NCBI GenBank assembly: GCA_963817755.1
Contig: CAWFPB010000002.1
Span: 857,514-921,513 of the forward strand
Direction of reading: 5' to 3'
DNA: 64,000 nt
From: Oleiagrimonas sp963817755
GTDB lineage: Bacteria; Pseudomonadota; Gammaproteobacteria; Xanthomonadales; Rhodanobacteraceae
Below the pieces are notes generated by a model, which was given only the letters and a program-made list of their open reading frames with translations, made no database searches and was not told the DNA's origin. The translations under genes and the position numbers were made by a program. Positions 62,935-64,000 of the stretch are shown here, piece by piece. The number at the start of each line of letters is the position of its first letter. Positions within the stretch are counted from its first letter, which is position 1.

Positions 62935-63459
62935 ATGGCGCTCAATCTCGCGCAGAAGAAAGAGGTCGTTGCCGAACTGGCGAACGTGGCCGCCTCGGCT
63001 CATTCGCTGGTCGCCGCCGAGTATCTGGGTCTGACCGTTGAGCAGCTCACCGAGCTGCGCAAGAAGGCTCGCGAATCCGGGGTCTACCTGAAGGTAGCCA
63101 AGAACACCCTGGTTCGCCGTGCAGTGGAGGGTACCGATTACGAAGGTACCTCCGACCAGCTGGTCGGTCCGCTGCTGTACGCCTTCTCGGTCGAGGATCC
63201 GGGTGCCGCCGGTCGACTGGTCAAGGAGTTTGCCAAGGCCAACAACAACCTGAAGGCCAAGATCGTGGCCATCGGTGGGCAGGTGTATCCGGGCTCGCAC
63301 GTCGACGTGCTGGCCTCGCTGCCGACCCGCGACGAAGCCCTCAGCATGCTGCTCAGCGTCCTGTCGCAGCCGGCCACACAGCTGGTCCGCCTGCTGTCGG
63401 AACCGGCCAGCCAGGTCACCCGCGTGATCAACCAGGCCGGGCAGCAGAAGGCCGCCTGA
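62935..63459 (+). CDS. rplJ: 50S ribosomal protein L10
   Basis: A 174-residue protein anchoring L7/L12 dimers. ALNLAQKKEVVAELANVAAS and LVAAEYLGLTVEQLTELRKK are the rRNA-binding domain; VYLKVAKNTLVRRAVEGTDY follows. The C-terminal helix (TRDEALSMLLSVLSQPATQL) holds the L7/L12-binding region. GGAGGAAGCA lies just before ATG 62935. It is the first gene of rplJL. Confidence 0.98.
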   Translation: MALNLAQKKEVVAELANVAASAHSLVAAEYLGLTVEQLTELRKKARESGVYLKVAKNTLVRRAVEGTDYEGTSDQLVGPLLYAFSVEDPGAAGRLVKEFAKANNNLKAKIVAIGGQVYPGSHVDVLASLPTRDEALSMLLSVLSQPATQLVRLLSEPASQVTRVINQAGQQKAA

Positions 63460-63519
63460 CGTTCGCCCTACGGCAATCCATATCCAAACGTACAAGTCGT
63501 TTTTCCAGGAGTAATCAAG

Positions 63520-63900
63520 ATGTCTCTCAGCAACGAACAGATCATCGACGCGATCGCCGAAAAGTCCCTCGTCGAGGTGATGGAGCTGGTCAAGGCGATG
63601 GAAGAGAAGTTCGGCGTGTCCGCCGCTGCTCCGGTCGCCGTGGCCGCCGGTCCGGCCGCCGGTGCCGACGCCGCCGCCGCCGAGGAGCAGACCGAGTTCG
63701 ACGTGGTCCTCGCTGCCGCCGGTGCCAACAAGGTCTCCACCATCAAGGCCGTGCGTGCCATCACCGGCCTGGGCCTGAAGGAAGCCAAGGACATGGTCGA
63801 AGGCGCACCGCAGACCCTGAAGGAAGGCGTGAGCAAGGACGAGGCCGAGAAGTACAAGAAGGACCTCGAAGAAGCTGGCGCCAAGGTCGAGCTGAAGTAA
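63520..63900 (+). CDS. rplL: 50S ribosomal protein L7/L12
   Basis: A 126-residue stalk protein. SNEQIIDAIAEKSLVEVMEL is the dimerisation domain, an Ala/Gly-rich hinge spans about residues 35-52, and EFDVVLAAAGANKVSTIKAV with GLGLKEAKDMVEGAPQTLKE is the factor-binding C-terminal domain. CCAGGAG lies nine bases before ATG 63520. The terminator-like hairpin downstream leads to rpoB, which is outside the window. Confidence 0.98.
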   Translation: MSLSNEQIIDAIAEKSLVEVMELVKAMEEKFGVSAAAPVAVAAGPAAGADAAAAEEQTEFDVVLAAAGANKVSTIKAVRAITGLGLKEAKDMVEGAPQTLKEGVSKDEAEKYKKDLEEAGAKVELK

Positions 63901-63940
63901 GCGGCGCCTTGCGCGCTGCAGGCTCGACTTGAAGCACTGC

Positions 63941-63969
63941 AAGCCTGGGGGCGTAAGCCCCCGGGCTTT
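63941..63969 (+). terminator. Terminator/attenuator hairpin after rplL
   Basis: AAGCC (63941-63945) with GGCTT and GGGGGC (63947-63952) with GCCCCC (63957-63962) form a long stem closed by a GTAA tetraloop. It is followed by TTT only, so it is more likely a partial terminator (attenuator) in front of rpoBC, as in E. coli, than a full stop. Confidence 0.75.
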
Positions 63970-63986
63970 GCCTGTTATCTGAAACC

Positions 63987-64000
63987 GGGAATGGAGAATG
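63987..64000 (+). repeat. GGGAATG-type repeat, cut by window end
   Basis: GGGAATGGAGAATG at the very end matches the repeat family at 56557 and 60116. Its position 18 bases after the rplL hairpin again places the repeat directly downstream of a highly expressed gene. Confidence 0.6.

Overview
The window looks like a GC-rich gammaproteobacterial chromosome of the Xanthomonadales/Lysobacterales type, possibly Rhodanobacteraceae. Reasons: high-GC codon use; gammaproteobacterial order hemA-prfA divergent from a TPR lipoprotein-lolB-ispE-tRNA-Gln-prs-rplY-pth-ychF; tRNA-Tyr/Gly/Thr-tuf, tRNA-Trp, secE-nusG-rplKAJL; and GGGAATG-type intergenic repeats, which I recall from this order. The family-level placement is inference.

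Region 1 (1-16.6 kb) is a surface-polysaccharide locus with genes on both strands: GT2, GT4, GT25 and GT32 glycosyltransferases, an alpha-1,2-fucosyltransferase (GT11), two FkbM methyltransferases and an MsbA-like ABC exporter. Its left 6.9 kb is heavily broken. It holds an AT-rich gene end, IS30 and IS3 transposase scars, and frameshifted copies of a GT2, an FAD-dependent UDP-galactopyranose-mutase-like oxidoreductase, a methyltransferase and a GT4. The ABC exporter is also frameshifted.

Region 2 (16.8-25.2 kb) carries a dicarboxylate/amino-acid:cation symporter. It is followed by a 1213-residue autotransporter with DNA-level internal repeats and a perfect CRP/Clp-type operator just upstream, a closely linked lipoprotein alpha/beta hydrolase, and a TPR-sulfotransferase fusion. 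The last three look like one surface-directed unit.

Region 3 (25.2-50.7 kb) is housekeeping: ftsY-asmA-like-mutY-yggX, rsmD-coaD-lipoprotein-yfhL, a frameshifted metallo-hydrolase, a TMEM43-family protein and the tightly overlapped cdd-nitroreductase-exonuclease-Nudix operon. The transhydrogenase genes pntAA and pntAB-pntB are separated by an opposite-strand ECF sigma/anti-sigma/repeat-protein cassette. After these come sufT, a short asparaginase, an acyl-CoA dehydrogenase, wrbA-DUF2069, yihY-tlpA-acyP, ppk2 and prfA-hemA.

Region 4 (50.7-64 kb) is the outer-membrane/isoprenoid/PRPP operon and the translation block. ispE overlaps tRNA-Gln by ten bases. Readable signals include a TTGACA promoter for the tRNA-tuf operon, a TTGTAA-N17-TATACT promoter for rplKA, a strong terminator after rplA, an L10 leader before rplJ and a long hairpin after rplL.

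Most visible lesions in otherwise family-like genes are one- or two-base indels. Uncorrected sequencing errors must therefore be excluded before the broken genes, including isolated pntB and the metallo-hydrolase, are called real pseudogenes.
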